A stretch of 64,000 nt of DNA from Marifrigoribacter sp047730175 (GTDB lineage: Bacteria; Bacteroidota; Bacteroidia; Flavobacteriales; Flavobacteriaceae), in assembly GCF_047730175.1 (NCBI RefSeq), contig NZ_CP159833.1:744001-808000 (forward strand), given 5' to 3'. Positions within the stretch are counted from its first letter, which is position 1. The number at the start of each line of letters is the position of its first letter. Below, one piece after another: positions 17,225-26,041 of the stretch. The notes beneath the pieces are model-generated. The model saw nothing but the letters and a program-made list of their open reading frames with translations, was not told the origin of the DNA and searched no databases. The position numbers and the translations under genes were made by a program.

Positions 17225-18193
17225 ATGTCAGTACTCGTTTTTACAGAATCTGAAGATGGTAAGTTTAAAAAAATTGCTTTTGAAGCAGTATCTTATGGAA
17301 AAGCTATTGCAGATATGCTTGATACTACCGTAACTGCTATAGCAATTAACAGCAGTAACACAAACGAATTAGGTAAATATGGCGCTTCTAAGGTATTACA
17401 AGTTACAGATAACAAACTTGAAAATTTTAATGCCCAAGCTTATGCAAATGTAGTTTCTCAAGCAGCATCTAATGAAGAAGCTCAAGTAATTATAATAACT
17501 TCAAGTGCAAATGGAAAATATATGGCTCCATTTGTAGCTGTAAATAGTCAAGCTGGTTATGTAGCAAATGCTACAGATGTACCAGAAAGTGTTAGTCCTT
17601 TTAAAATAAGGTCAACTGTATATTCAAATAAAGCTTTTGCAATTACTGAAATTTCAACAGATACTAAAGTAATTGGTTTAGCTAAAAATGCATATGGTTT
17701 AAAAGAAAATGAAGTTAGTATTACTTCTGAAGATTTTACTCCTAATTTTTCTGAAAATGATTTTAATACTGAAGTTGTTTCAGTAAATAAAGCTACCGAT
17801 AAAGTTACTATTGCAGATGCTGATATTGTTGTTTCTGGTGGCCGTGGATTAAAAGGTCCTGAAAACTGGGGAATGTTAGAAGAATTAGCAACTGTACTAG
17901 GAGCAGCTACAGCTTGTTCAAAACCAGTCAGCGATATGGGGTGGAGGCCTCACGGTGAGCATGTTGGGCAAACAGGAAAGCCAGTTTCTTCAAACTTATA
18001 TATTGCAATCGGAATATCAGGCGCAATACAACATTTAGCTGGTGTAAATTCGTCTAAAGTAAAAGTCGTTATTAATAATGACCCTGAAGCACCATTTTTT
18101 AAAGCAGCAGACTATGGTATTGTTGGCGATGCTTTTGACCTAGTTCCTCAACTAACAGAAAAAATAAAAGAGTTTAAAGCTCAAAACGCATAA
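17225..18193 (+). CDS. etfA: Electron transfer flavoprotein, alpha subunit
   Basis: 322 residues. The N-terminal domain I is typical and the C-terminal FAD-binding domain II is intact: V-S-G-G-R-G-L-K-G-P-E-N-W, S-D-M-G-W-R-P-H, Q-T-G-K-P-V, Y-I-A-I-G-I-S-G-A-I-Q-H-L-A-G and I-N-N-D-P-E-A-P-F-F. Pairs with etfB directly upstream. A hairpin after the stop probably ends the etfBA transcript. Confidence 0.95.
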   Translation: MSVLVFTESEDGKFKKIAFEAVSYGKAIADMLDTTVTAIAINSSNTNELGKYGASKVLQVTDNKLENFNAQAYANVVSQAASNEEAQVIIITSSANGKYMAPFVAVNSQAGYVANATDVPESVSPFKIRSTVYSNKAFAITEISTDTKVIGLAKNAYGLKENEVSITSEDFTPNFSENDFNTEVVSVNKATDKVTIADADIVVSGGRGLKGPENWGMLEELATVLGAATACSKPVSDMGWRPHGEHVGQTGKPVSSNLYIAIGISGAIQHLAGVNSSKVKVVINNDPEAPFFKAADYGIVGDAFDLVPQLTEKIKEFKAQNA

Positions 18194-18222
18194 TTTTTTA
18201 TTAATTTGTACCCATTAAAAGG

Positions 18223-18261
18223 GCTATTTAATTTTATGGAAGCACCTATAAATTAAATAGC
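18223..18261 (+). terminator. Hairpin after etfA
   Basis: GCTATTTAATTT (18223-18234) pairs with AAATTAAATAGC (18250-18261), a 12-bp perfect stem followed by TTTTATAG. AT-rich, but placed 29 bp after the etfA stop. Confidence 0.6.
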
Positions 18262-18306
18262 TTTTATAGTTAAATAATCAAACTAATATTATTTGAAAAT
18301 TTCAAG

Positions 18307-18936
18307 ATGAGTTTAGTAAAACTTACGATTAAAGGAATTTCATACAGTCAAACTCAAAATGGAGCCTATGCGCTTATTTTAAGTGAAGAAGATGGCGAAA
18401 GAAAATTACCTATTGTAATTGGAGCATTTGAAGCACAATCCATTGCAATTGCTTTAGAAAAAGAAATAAAACCCCCTCGCCCATTAACTCATGACTTGTT
18501 TAAAGGATTTGCAGATCGATTTGACATTGTAGTAAAACAAGTCATCATCCATAAGCTTATGGATGGTGTTTTCTATTCAAGTATTATCTGCGAACGAGAC
18601 AAAATAGAAGAAATTATAGACGCCAGAACAAGCGATGCTATCGCATTAGCTTTACGATTTAAAGCTCCTATTTTTACTTATAAAAATATTTTAGAGAAAG
18701 CAGGTATTTTCTTAAAATCAACTCCAAAAAAGAAAAAAACTTCCAAAAAGGAAGAGGAAGATATCATTGGAGAATTAATTCTTGGAGAAGATAAAGAGTC
18801 TGTATCAACAATTACTGAAGATTATAGTAAACACACTTTAAAACAACTTAATGAAATGCTAGGCCAGGCAGTAGAAAATGAAGATTATGAAAAGGCTGCT
18901 GGTATTCACGATGAAATTTCTAAAAGACAAAAATAA
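18307..18936 (+). CDS. Bifunctional nuclease (DUF151) family protein with C-terminal UvrB/UvrC motif
   Basis: 209 residues. Residues about 1-135 are the DUF151/BFN domain (L-P-I-V-I-G-A-F-E-A-Q-S-I-A, P-R-P-L-T-H-D-L, D-A-R-T-S-D-A-I-A-L-A-L-R); a Lys-rich linker (about 137-150) precedes a UvrB/UvrC-type helical hairpin (about 175-205: L-N-E-M-L-G-Q-A-V-E-N-E-D-Y-E-K-A-A). Plant BFN1-type proteins were reported to have RNase and DNase activity; the bacterial role is unsettled. It ends one base before the nucleoside transporter gene, so the two are cotranscribed. Confidence 0.9.
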   Translation: MSLVKLTIKGISYSQTQNGAYALILSEEDGERKLPIVIGAFEAQSIAIALEKEIKPPRPLTHDLFKGFADRFDIVVKQVIIHKLMDGVFYSSIICERDKIEEIIDARTSDAIALALRFKAPIFTYKNILEKAGIFLKSTPKKKKTSKKEEEDIIGELILGEDKESVSTITEDYSKHTLKQLNEMLGQAVENEDYEKAAGIHDEISKRQK

Positions 18937-18937
18937 T

Positions 18938-20656
18938 ATGCGGAACTTACTCATTATAGTATTAATGATTGCTAGTCAAGCTGTTTGCTTAGGTCAAAAT
19001 ATTGAAACTGATTGGCATTTTTCAGAAATTACAAATAACCAAGGTGATCCAATTATAGAAATTGACACAGAAAATGACATACTACAATTATCAAATGGCA
19101 CTTTTCAATACCAAATAGCTTCAAAAAACAACGTACTATCTTCAGGAGATTATATCCTTCAAAATAAATTATTAGTATTTTTCTATTCCCGACCCAATGA
19201 TACAATCCGTCGATACCGTATTACAGAAACAACAGATAGCACCTTAGTTTTTACTGAGAATAATATTTCTTATGCTTTTCAGAAGAAGAAAGAGACCTTA
19301 TCAATTATTGAAAACAAAGAAGAAATTAAAACTGATATTATTACTCCTAGTGAAGGATTTTCATTTACAAGTTTATGGAGAGGTGTTTTAGGAATGTTTT
19401 CTCTATTGTTTATTTCATTTTTATTTAGTTCGAATCGGAGAGCAATTAATTGGAAAACTGTTGGAATTGGATTGACTATTCAACTTATTATTGCCATAGG
19501 TGTTTTAAAAATATCTTTTATTCAAAATACGTTTGAATTTGTAGGTAAAATATTTGTAAAAATATTAGAATTTACCCAAGCTGGTAGTAAGTTTTTATTT
19601 GAAGGACTTGTTATAGACATGGACACCTTCGGATTTATTTTTGCATTCCAAGTGTTACCAACCATCATCTTCTTTTCTGCCTTAACTTCCGTATTATTTT
19701 ATTTAGGGATAATACAAAAAGTGGTAAAAGCATTTGGGTGGTTACTAAGTAAATTATTAAAAATTTCTGGCGCAGAAAGTTTAAGTGTTGCAGGAAATAT
19801 ATTTTTAGGACAGACTGAAGCACCCTTATTAATTAAGGCTTATTTAGAAAAAATGAATAAGTCTGAAATGTTGTTAGTAATGATTGGTGGTATGGCGACA
19901 GTTGCTGGCGCAGTATTAGCAGCTTACATAGGATTTTTAGGTGGAGACGATCCTGTTTTACGTTTAGTATTTGCAAAACACTTATTAGCCGCTTCAGTAA
20001 TGGCTGCTCCTGGAGCCATTGTTATTTCAAAAATACTATACCCTCAAACTGAAGAAATAAATACTGATGTAAATGTTTCTTCTGAAAAAATTGGCTCAAA
20101 CATATTAGATGCTATTGCAAATGGAACTACTGAAGGATTACGATTGGCTGTTAATGTAGGCGCCATGTTACTAGTTTTTGTAGCTTTTATTGCCATGATT
20201 AATTATGGTTTATACAAAACAGGAAATATCACCGGATTAAATGGTTGGATAATTACCAATACTTTATACGATAGCCTTTCTTTAGAGTTAATCTTAGGAA
20301 CCATTTTCGCTCCTCTAATGTGGTTAATTGGTATTGCTCAGGAAGACATCATGATGATGGGGCAACTCCTAGGAATTAAACTTGTAGCAAGTGAATTTGT
20401 GGGTTATATACAATTAGCTGATTTAAAAAACGCAGCAAATACAACACATTTAACTTACGAAAAATCGATCATCATGGCTACCTATATGCTTTGTGGGTTT
20501 GCTAACTTTGCATCAATAGGAATTCAAATTGGTGGAATAGGATCTTTAGCTCCAGGGCAAAGAAAAACACTTTCAAAATTTGGAATGAAAGCATTAATTG
20601 GAGGTAGTATCGCCTCGCTAATTTCAGCAACAATCGCAGGCATGATATTAGGCTAA
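18938..20656 (+). CDS. NupC-type concentrative nucleoside transporter with N-terminal exported lipocalin-like domain
   Basis: 572 residues from the ATG at 18938, chosen because it gives a signal peptide (M-R-N-L-L-I-I-V-L-M-I-A-S-Q-A-V-C-L-G) and lies one base after the preceding stop. Residues about 20-125 are an exported beta-rich domain resembling a lipocalin-like fold; from about 150 on it is a CNT transporter with Na+/H+-coupled nucleoside signature features (G-Q-T-E-A-P-L-L-I-K, M-I-G-G-M-A-T-V-A-G, A-N-G-T-T-E-G-L-R-L-A-V-N-V-G-A-M-L, C-G-F-A-N-F-A-S-I-G-I-Q-I-G-G). Placed in the inner membrane; thyA lies downstream and two deoxynucleoside kinases are elsewhere in the window, consistent with nucleoside salvage. 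Confidence 0.9.
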   Translation: MRNLLIIVLMIASQAVCLGQNIETDWHFSEITNNQGDPIIEIDTENDILQLSNGTFQYQIASKNNVLSSGDYILQNKLLVFFYSRPNDTIRRYRITETTDSTLVFTENNISYAFQKKKETLSIIENKEEIKTDIITPSEGFSFTSLWRGVLGMFSLLFISFLFSSNRRAINWKTVGIGLTIQLIIAIGVLKISFIQNTFEFVGKIFVKILEFTQAGSKFLFEGLVIDMDTFGFIFAFQVLPTIIFFSALTSVLFYLGIIQKVVKAFGWLLSKLLKISGAESLSVAGNIFLGQTEAPLLIKAYLEKMNKSEMLLVMIGGMATVAGAVLAAYIGFLGGDDPVLRLVFAKHLLAASVMAAPGAIVISKILYPQTEEINTDVNVSSEKIGSNILDAIANGTTEGLRLAVNVGAMLLVFVAFIAMINYGLYKTGNITGLNGWIITNTLYDSLSLELILGTIFAPLMWLIGIAQEDIMMMGQLLGIKLVASEFVGYIQLADLKNAANTTHLTYEKSIIMATYMLCGFANFASIGIQIGGIGSLAPGQRKTLSKFGMKALIGGSIASLISATIAGMILG

Positions 20657-20763
20657 AAGTTAATAACTTTTTATATAAAAAAGGGCATCAATCACACTAA
20701 TTTGAAGCTTTTTTTTAATTTTGCTTTTAGATTTTAAAATGTGTTTATTTACATCTATAGTTC

Positions 20764-21588
20764 ATGAAACAATACCACGACCTTATAAAACATGTTCTTA
20801 AAAACGGAACAGAAAAGCAAGACAGAACAGGAACAGGAACCAAAAGTGTTTTTGGGCATCAATTACGTTTCGATCTAAGTGAAGGGTTCCCTATGGTTAC
20901 CACTAAAAAATTACATCTTAAATCCATTATTTATGAACTATTATGGTTTTTAAAGGGTGATACAAATATAAAATACTTACAAGAAAATGGAGTGCGTATT
21001 TGGAACGATTGGGCTGATGAAAAGGGTGATTTAGGACCGGTGTATGGTCACCAATGGCGAAATTGGAATAGCGAAGAAATTGATCAAATTTCAGACATTA
21101 TAACTACTATAAAAAATAATCCAGACAGTAGAAGAATGTTAGTTAGTGCCTGGAATCCAAGTGTATTACCTGATACAAGTATTGAATTTAGTGAAAATGT
21201 TGCCAATGGTAAAGCAGCATTGCCTCCTTGTCATGCATTTTTTCAATTTTATGTCGCTAATGGAAAATTATCTTGTCAATTATACCAACGAAGTGCTGAT
21301 ATCTTTTTAGGTGTTCCATTTAATATTGCTTCATATGCATTATTTACAATGATGATGGCTCAAGCGTGCGATTTACTCCCTGGTGACTTTATACACACTT
21401 TTGGTGACGCACATATCTATAGTAATCATCTAGAACAAATAGAGCTTCAATTATCTCGTGACCCTAAACCATTACCGAAAATGTTGCTTAATCCCGAAGT
21501 AAAAGATATATTTGGCTTTGTTTTTGATGACTTTACCTTAGTAGATTACGATCCGCATCCTCACATTAAAGGTGCTGTTGCAATTTAA
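20764..21588 (+). CDS. thyA: Thymidylate synthase
   Basis: 274 residues. Makes dTMP from dUMP with methylene-tetrahydrofolate. Conserved landmarks: N-terminal D-R-T-G-T-G-T and F-G-H-Q-L-R-F-D, W-F-L-K-G-D-T-N, G-P-V-Y-G-H-Q-W-R, the active-site P-P-C-H (Cys156) followed by F-F-Q-F-Y-V, Q-R-S-A-D-I-F-L-G-V-P-F-N and the C-terminal K-G-A-V-A-I. folA is three genes downstream and regenerates the folate oxidised by this enzyme; the two genes between encode small membrane or exported proteins. Confidence 0.97.
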   Translation: MKQYHDLIKHVLKNGTEKQDRTGTGTKSVFGHQLRFDLSEGFPMVTTKKLHLKSIIYELLWFLKGDTNIKYLQENGVRIWNDWADEKGDLGPVYGHQWRNWNSEEIDQISDIITTIKNNPDSRRMLVSAWNPSVLPDTSIEFSENVANGKAALPPCHAFFQFYVANGKLSCQLYQRSADIFLGVPFNIASYALFTMMMAQACDLLPGDFIHTFGDAHIYSNHLEQIELQLSRDPKPLPKMLLNPEVKDIFGFVFDDFTLVDYDPHPHIKGAVAI

Positions 21589-21602
21589 AAATAAAACTAT
21601 TT

Positions 21603-22034
21603 ATGAAGCCTATAATTTTTATCATTTGTTTTCTAGCATCATTTTCCTTATTTGCACAAGAAGAATGGGGAGGCGTTGACAAAAACAATGTTACGTTAAA
21701 AGAGATTGCTCCAGTATGGCCGGGTTGTGAAAGTGAAAAAGGCAACTCGAAAAGTGATTGTTTCGACAAAAATTTAATTCAACACGTTATTAAAAACTTC
21801 AAATACCCAATGAGCGCGTACAAAAATAATGTACAGGGTAAAGTTATAGTTGAATTCTTTATTAATCAAGAAGGAATGGTCGAAGTAAAAAGTGTTACAG
21901 GAGCAACTAAAGCTCTGCAAGATGAAGCAAAAAGGAATATTTTAGCAATCCCTAAAATGAAGCCAGGAATGTTGGGAGGAAAATTTAGAGAAATAAAATA
22001 CACCATCCCCTTTACCTTTAAGACTGGTAAATAA
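21603..22034 (+). CDS. Exported TonB C-terminal-domain protein
   Basis: 143 residues. Signal peptide (M-K-P-I-I-F-I-I-C-F-L-A-S-F-S-L-F-A), then a TonB_C-type domain from about residue 65 (Y-P-x-S-A-Y-K-N-N-V-Q-G-K-V-I-V-E-F-F-I-N-x-E-G ...). It lacks the N-terminal membrane anchor and Pro-rich spacer of a working TonB, so it is more likely a periplasmic TonB-domain protein than the energy transducer itself. The mature N-terminus contains V-W-P-G-C-E, a cysteine pair (with C-F-D-K) seen in many flavobacterial members. Lies 14 bp after thyA. Confidence 0.85.
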   Translation: MKPIIFIICFLASFSLFAQEEWGGVDKNNVTLKEIAPVWPGCESEKGNSKSDCFDKNLIQHVIKNFKYPMSAYKNNVQGKVIVEFFINQEGMVEVKSVTGATKALQDEAKRNILAIPKMKPGMLGGKFREIKYTIPFTFKTGK

Positions 22035-22085
22035 GCTTTTTATTATAGAATAATTAATTATCTTTACAGTAGACCTTTATTATCT

Positions 22086-22490
22086 ATGTTTTCTAAAAAT
22101 ATTGATCCTCAACAAAGAGAGCAATATGATTATGCTCGAGGAAGAATTAAGCAGAAAAAGCGATTAATGCAACATTTTATCATTTTTCTAGCTGGTTCTA
22201 TTCTGTTAATTATTATAAATCCTATATTAGGTATAGCACAAGATTTTTTCATTAAAGACTGGTTTATATGGGCCATTCTATTATGGGCATTCCTATTTAT
22301 AGTTCACCTTTTGAATGTTTTTTTCATGAATCGATTTATGGGAAAAGAATGGGAGAATCGACAATTAGAAAAATTGAAAATTAAACAAGAAAAAAAAATA
22401 GCTCAATTACAGCAAAAAATTGAAAAAAAACTTCCTATTCCTGAAGTAAAAAAAAACGAAGAGAATCAAACTCAAACTCCCGAAAATTAA
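22086..22490 (+). CDS. Small 2TM-domain membrane protein
   Basis: 134 residues with two hydrophobic helices (about 31-50 and 58-80) preceded by Y-D-Y-A-R-G-R-I-K-Q-K-K-R and followed by F-M-N-R-F-M-G-K-E-W-E, the pattern of the 2TM domain family common in Bacteroidota. The C-terminal 45 residues are a Lys/Gln/Glu coiled coil. Function unknown. Its stop overlaps the folA start in TAATG, so translation is coupled. Confidence 0.85.
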   Translation: MFSKNIDPQQREQYDYARGRIKQKKRLMQHFIIFLAGSILLIIINPILGIAQDFFIKDWFIWAILLWAFLFIVHLLNVFFMNRFMGKEWENRQLEKLKIKQEKKIAQLQQKIEKKLPIPEVKKNEENQTQTPEN

Positions 22491-22972
22491 TGATTACCAT
22501 TATTGCTGCTGCTGGTGAAAACAATGAACTAGGTAAAGACAATGATCTTGTTTGGCATTTGCCAGATGATTTTAAACGTTTTAAACAACTCACAACAAAC
22601 CATCATATTATTATGGGGCGTAAAACATTTGAGTCTTTCCCAAAACCCCTACCTAACCGAACACATGTAGTTATTACAAGAAATTCAGAATATAAAAAAG
22701 AAGGTGCTATTATAACAAATAGCATGAAATCTGCACTTGAAATTGCAAGGGATGATTCTGAAATTTTTATTATTGGTGGTGGTGAAATTTACACTTTAGG
22801 ACTTAGTTTTGCAACCAAAATAGAATTAACAAGAGTTCATGCTAATTTTGAAGTAGACACTTATTTTCCAGCTATTCCTCAAGAAGATTGGACCTTGACA
22901 AATGAAGTTTTTCATGAAAAGGATGAACGCCATCAACATGCTTTTACTTATCAAACCTTCATCAGAAAATAA
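22490..22972 (+). CDS. folA: Dihydrofolate reductase
   Basis: 160 residues. Reduces dihydrofolate with NADPH. Recognisable by I-A-A-A-G-E-N-N-E-L-G-K-D-N-D-L-V-W-H-L-P-D-D-F-region (catalytic Asp in L-P-D-D-F about residue 27), I-M-G-R-K-T-F-E-S, N-R-T-H-V-V-I-T-R, and I-I-G-G-G-E-I-Y near residue 97. Start overlaps the preceding gene by one base; part of the thyA-folA cluster. Confidence 0.96.
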   Translation: MITIIAAAGENNELGKDNDLVWHLPDDFKRFKQLTTNHHIIMGRKTFESFPKPLPNRTHVVITRNSEYKKEGAIITNSMKSALEIARDDSEIFIIGGGEIYTLGLSFATKIELTRVHANFEVDTYFPAIPQEDWTLTNEVFHEKDERHQHAFTYQTFIRK

Positions 22973-22990
22973 TATTTAACAAGCACTTCT

Positions 22991-23836
22991 ATGGACGCTA
23001 CTATTCATAAAATTGCTGAATTAAATAAAATTCAATTAAAAGAAATAGTTCCACTTTATAGTGGTAGCATTAACTCAGTTTACTTATTAAAATGTAACTC
23101 TATTGAGTATGTCCTTAAAATAAATGATGCCTTAAAATTTTCAAAAATGTTTGAAACTGAAGCGAAAGGGCTTCAAGTTTTAAAAGAAAGTCAAAGTTTT
23201 AAAATACCCACAGTAATAAGGCAGGATGAAATTGAAAATAGCTCCTATTTACTAATGGAATATATTCCTTCAGGAAAAAAATCTTATAACTTCAATGAGA
23301 TTTTTGCTGAAAATTTAGTGAAGCTTCATCAATGTACTCAGGACTTTTTCGGATTACAACATCATAATTATATAGGAAGTTTACCTCAATTTAATCACAA
23401 AGAATTTTCTGCATCAGATTTTTATATAAATCAGAGGTTAGCACCACAAATTAAGTTGGCAGGTCAAAACGGATTTACTTTTAAAAATTCAGAAGCTGTA
23501 TTAAAAAATATTTCAGAAATAATTCCTGAAGAGCCATCATCATTACTTCATGGTGATTTATGGAATGGCAACTATATAATCTCCCACAATGACGAAGCAT
23601 GCCTTATAGATCCAGCTATATCATATGGCTCACGCGAAATGGATATTTCAATGATGCTCCTTTTTGGTGGGTTTTCGGATGAGATATATACAATGTATCA
23701 TGAAAAATTTCCATTTGCCAATAATTGGAAAGAAAGAGTCTCTCTTTGGCAATTATACTACCTCCTAGTGCATCTTAATTTGTTTGGAGTTGGATATTTT
23801 TCACAAGTAAATACTATAATAAAACAATATTCATAG
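22991..23836 (+). CDS. Fructosamine kinase/aminoglycoside phosphotransferase-fold protein
   Basis: 281 residues of the protein-kinase-like APH superfamily. Residues around 40 carry the ATP-site Lys (Y-V-L-K-I-N), L-L-M-E-Y-I is the hinge, H-G-D-L-W-N-G-N (about 187-194) is the catalytic loop and L-I-D-P-A-I-S-Y-G-S-R-E-M-D the metal-binding Asp region. The G-D-L-W-N-G-N plus D-P-A-x-x-Y-G-x-R-E-x-D combination is typical of fructosamine kinases, which phosphorylate Amadori-type glycated amines for protein repair. Substrate is inferred from motifs. It is 18 bp after folA and 36 bp before fabD, which has its own promoter. Confidence 0.8.
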   Translation: MDATIHKIAELNKIQLKEIVPLYSGSINSVYLLKCNSIEYVLKINDALKFSKMFETEAKGLQVLKESQSFKIPTVIRQDEIENSSYLLMEYIPSGKKSYNFNEIFAENLVKLHQCTQDFFGLQHHNYIGSLPQFNHKEFSASDFYINQRLAPQIKLAGQNGFTFKNSEAVLKNISEIIPEEPSSLLHGDLWNGNYIISHNDEACLIDPAISYGSREMDISMMLLFGGFSDEIYTMYHEKFPFANNWKERVSLWQLYYLLVHLNLFGVGYFSQVNTIIKQYS

Positions 23837-23845
23837 ATAATATTA

Positions 23846-23853
23846 TATTTTTG
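23846..23853 (+). promoter_or_regulatory. Bacteroidota -7 promoter element of fabD
   Basis: TATTTTTG, matching TAnnTTTG, 20 bp before the fabD ATG. Confidence 0.55.
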
Positions 23854-23872
23854 CGGTATCAAAACTAGTAAA

Positions 23873-24754
23873 ATGACAGCATATATTTTTCCCGGACAGG
23901 GAGCTCAGTTTAGCGGAATGGGATTGGATTTATATGATTCCTCTCAAAAAGCAAAAGCTTTATTTCATCAAGCAAATGAAATTTTAGGATTTGAAATCAC
24001 TAAAACTATGTTTGAAGGAACTGCAGATGAATTAAAAGAAACGAAAGTAACTCAACCAGCAATTTTTTTACATTCTACGATCATTGCTGAAGTTATGGGT
24101 GATAAATTTCAACCAGATATGGTAGCAGGTCATTCTTTAGGTGAAATATCTGCATTGGTAGCAAATAAAACACTTGCCTTTGAAGATGGTTTAAGACTTG
24201 TTTCAAAAAGAGCTCTTGCTATGCAAAAAGCATGTGAAGTTCAACCTTCTACAATGGCTGCAGTTTTAGGACTTGAAGATGCTATTGTTGAAAATATATG
24301 TTCGGAAACTCCAGGTATTGTAGTCGCTGCAAATTATAACTGCCCAGGTCAATTAGTGATTTCTGGAGAAATAAGTGCCATAGAAAGTGCTTGTGAATCT
24401 TTAAAAGAAGCTGGCGCTAGACGTGCTTTGATATTACCTGTTGGAGGAGCATTTCACAGCCCGTTAATGGAACCTGCTAGAGAAGAGTTAGCAGCAGCTA
24501 TTGAAAACACTCTGTTTTCAAACCCTGTTTGTCCTATATATCAAAATGTAAGTACAAATGCAGTGACAGATCCTTCTGAAATTCAGAAAAATTTAGTTGC
24601 GCAATTAACTGCTCCTGTTAAATGGACGCAAAGCATGCAAAACATGATAAAAGATGGTGCTACGCATTTTATTGAAGTGGGTCCCGGAAATGTATTGCAA
24701 GGTTTAATGCGAAAAATCGATAGAAGTGTAACTACAGAAAAAGGAGAGATCTAA
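23873..24754 (+). CDS. fabD: Malonyl-CoA:ACP transacylase
   Basis: 293 residues. Loads malonyl units onto acyl carrier protein for fatty-acid synthesis. F-P-G-Q-G-A-Q at the N-terminus, the nucleophile elbow G-H-S-L-G-E (Ser88), the catalytic His195 in G-A-F-H-S-P-L-M, and the C-terminal E-V-G-P-G-N-V-L are all present. Stands alone, converging on the amidohydrolase gene 6 bp away. Confidence 0.95.
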   Translation: MTAYIFPGQGAQFSGMGLDLYDSSQKAKALFHQANEILGFEITKTMFEGTADELKETKVTQPAIFLHSTIIAEVMGDKFQPDMVAGHSLGEISALVANKTLAFEDGLRLVSKRALAMQKACEVQPSTMAAVLGLEDAIVENICSETPGIVVAANYNCPGQLVISGEISAIESACESLKEAGARRALILPVGGAFHSPLMEPAREELAAAIENTLFSNPVCPIYQNVSTNAVTDPSEIQKNLVAQLTAPVKWTQSMQNMIKDGATHFIEVGPGNVLQGLMRKIDRSVTTEKGEI

Positions 24755-24760
24755 CGATTA

Positions 24761-26035
24761 CTATTTATATATAACTCCATTTTTCATTACTAAAACCACG
24801 TTTTCCATTGTGTGAATATTATCTACTGGATTATCATTTACAGCAATGATATCTGCTAAAAATCCTTCAGACAACTGACCAAGTTGGCCCTCCATCTTTA
24901 GAATAATAGCGTTAGTAATTGTAGCAGACTGTATTGTTTCCATAGGAGACATTCCACCTTCAACCATATATCCAAATTCTTTCCCATTTTTACCATGTGG
25001 AAAAACGCCTGCATCTGTACCAAAAGAAATTTTAACACCTTCTTTATAGGCCATACTAAACATACCTTGAAGTTTTGTTCCAATTTCTAAAGCCTTTGGA
25101 ACAATTATTTCTGGGTAATACCCTTTAACCTTTGCTTTTTCAGCTACATATTTTCCAGCTGAAAGAGTGGGCACTAAATAAGTACCATATTGTTTCATTA
25201 GTTCAGCAGTTTCTTTATTCATTAATGAACCGTGTTCTATAGTTGTTACACCCGCTATAATTGCTCGTTTCATTCCATCAATTCCATGAGCATGTGCAGC
25301 TACATCCATTCCATATTCTTTAGCTGTTTTTACAATTTCATTTACTTCTTCTTGTGTAAATTGAGGGTTCTGACCACTTTTTGCAACACTTAAAACTCCG
25401 CCAGTTGCGGTAATTTTAATCCAATCAGCTCCATTTTTATATCGCTGTCTTACAGCCTTACGAGCATCATCTACACCATTTATCACCCCTTGCTTTGGGC
25501 CAGGATCTCCCATTAAATCTTTCTTTCTACCGTTTGTTGGATCTGAATGTCCCCCTGTTGTACCTATTGCTTTTTCTGCAGTAAATATTCTTGGACCAGG
25601 AACTCTTCCTTTAGCAATTGCATTTCGCAATGAAACATTTACTCCACTTCCGCCTAAATCGCGAACAGTTGTAAATCCAGCAAGCAAAGTTCGGTTAGCA
25701 ATTTCAGCTGCATTATATGCAACATCTGCATCATTCAATGTGAAAGCTTGTAAATATCGATTAGGGTTGGTTTCGCCTTCAATATGAACATGCATATCTA
25801 TTAAACCCGGTAATACCGTTTTGTTTTTTAAATCGACCGTGTTATCATTTTCAGATTTTGCTTTTACAAATCCATTTAAAACACTTACAATTTTGTTATT
25901 TGAAACAACAATAGTTTTATTACTTAAAACCTCACCTTCTTTAGTATCAACAATTTTACCACAATGTAAATAATAATCCTGGGCATTTATTCCGAAGGAA
26001 ATAAATAACAAACACAGTGTCAATACTAATTTCAT
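24761..26035 (-). CDS. Exported amidohydrolase (imidazolonepropionase/Xaa-Pro dipeptidase-like subgroup)
   Basis: 424 residues. Signal peptide with cleavage near G-I-N-A-Q, then a metal-dependent amidohydrolase: H-x-H in D-M-H-V-H-I (His82, His84), A-T-G-G-V-L-S, H-A-H-G, I-E-H-G-S and the metal-binding Asp in F-G-T-D-A-G. The D-P-T-N-G-R-K... stretch and M-S-P-M-E-T-I-Q-S-A-T are typical of secreted peptidase-like amidohydrolases in Bacteroidota. Substrate unknown: members cleave dipeptides containing Pro or other amide compounds. Third gene of the minus-strand set DegT-galE-amidohydrolase (6 bp spacing). Confidence 0.85.
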   Translation of the reverse strand: MKLVLTLCLLFISFGINAQDYYLHCGKIVDTKEGEVLSNKTIVVSNNKIVSVLNGFVKAKSENDNTVDLKNKTVLPGLIDMHVHIEGETNPNRYLQAFTLNDADVAYNAAEIANRTLLAGFTTVRDLGGSGVNVSLRNAIAKGRVPGPRIFTAEKAIGTTGGHSDPTNGRKKDLMGDPGPKQGVINGVDDARKAVRQRYKNGADWIKITATGGVLSVAKSGQNPQFTQEEVNEIVKTAKEYGMDVAAHAHGIDGMKRAIIAGVTTIEHGSLMNKETAELMKQYGTYLVPTLSAGKYVAEKAKVKGYYPEIIVPKALEIGTKLQGMFSMAYKEGVKISFGTDAGVFPHGKNGKEFGYMVEGGMSPMETIQSATITNAIILKMEGQLGQLSEGFLADIIAVNDNPVDNIHTMENVVLVMKNGVIYK

Positions 26036-26041
26036 ACTTAA

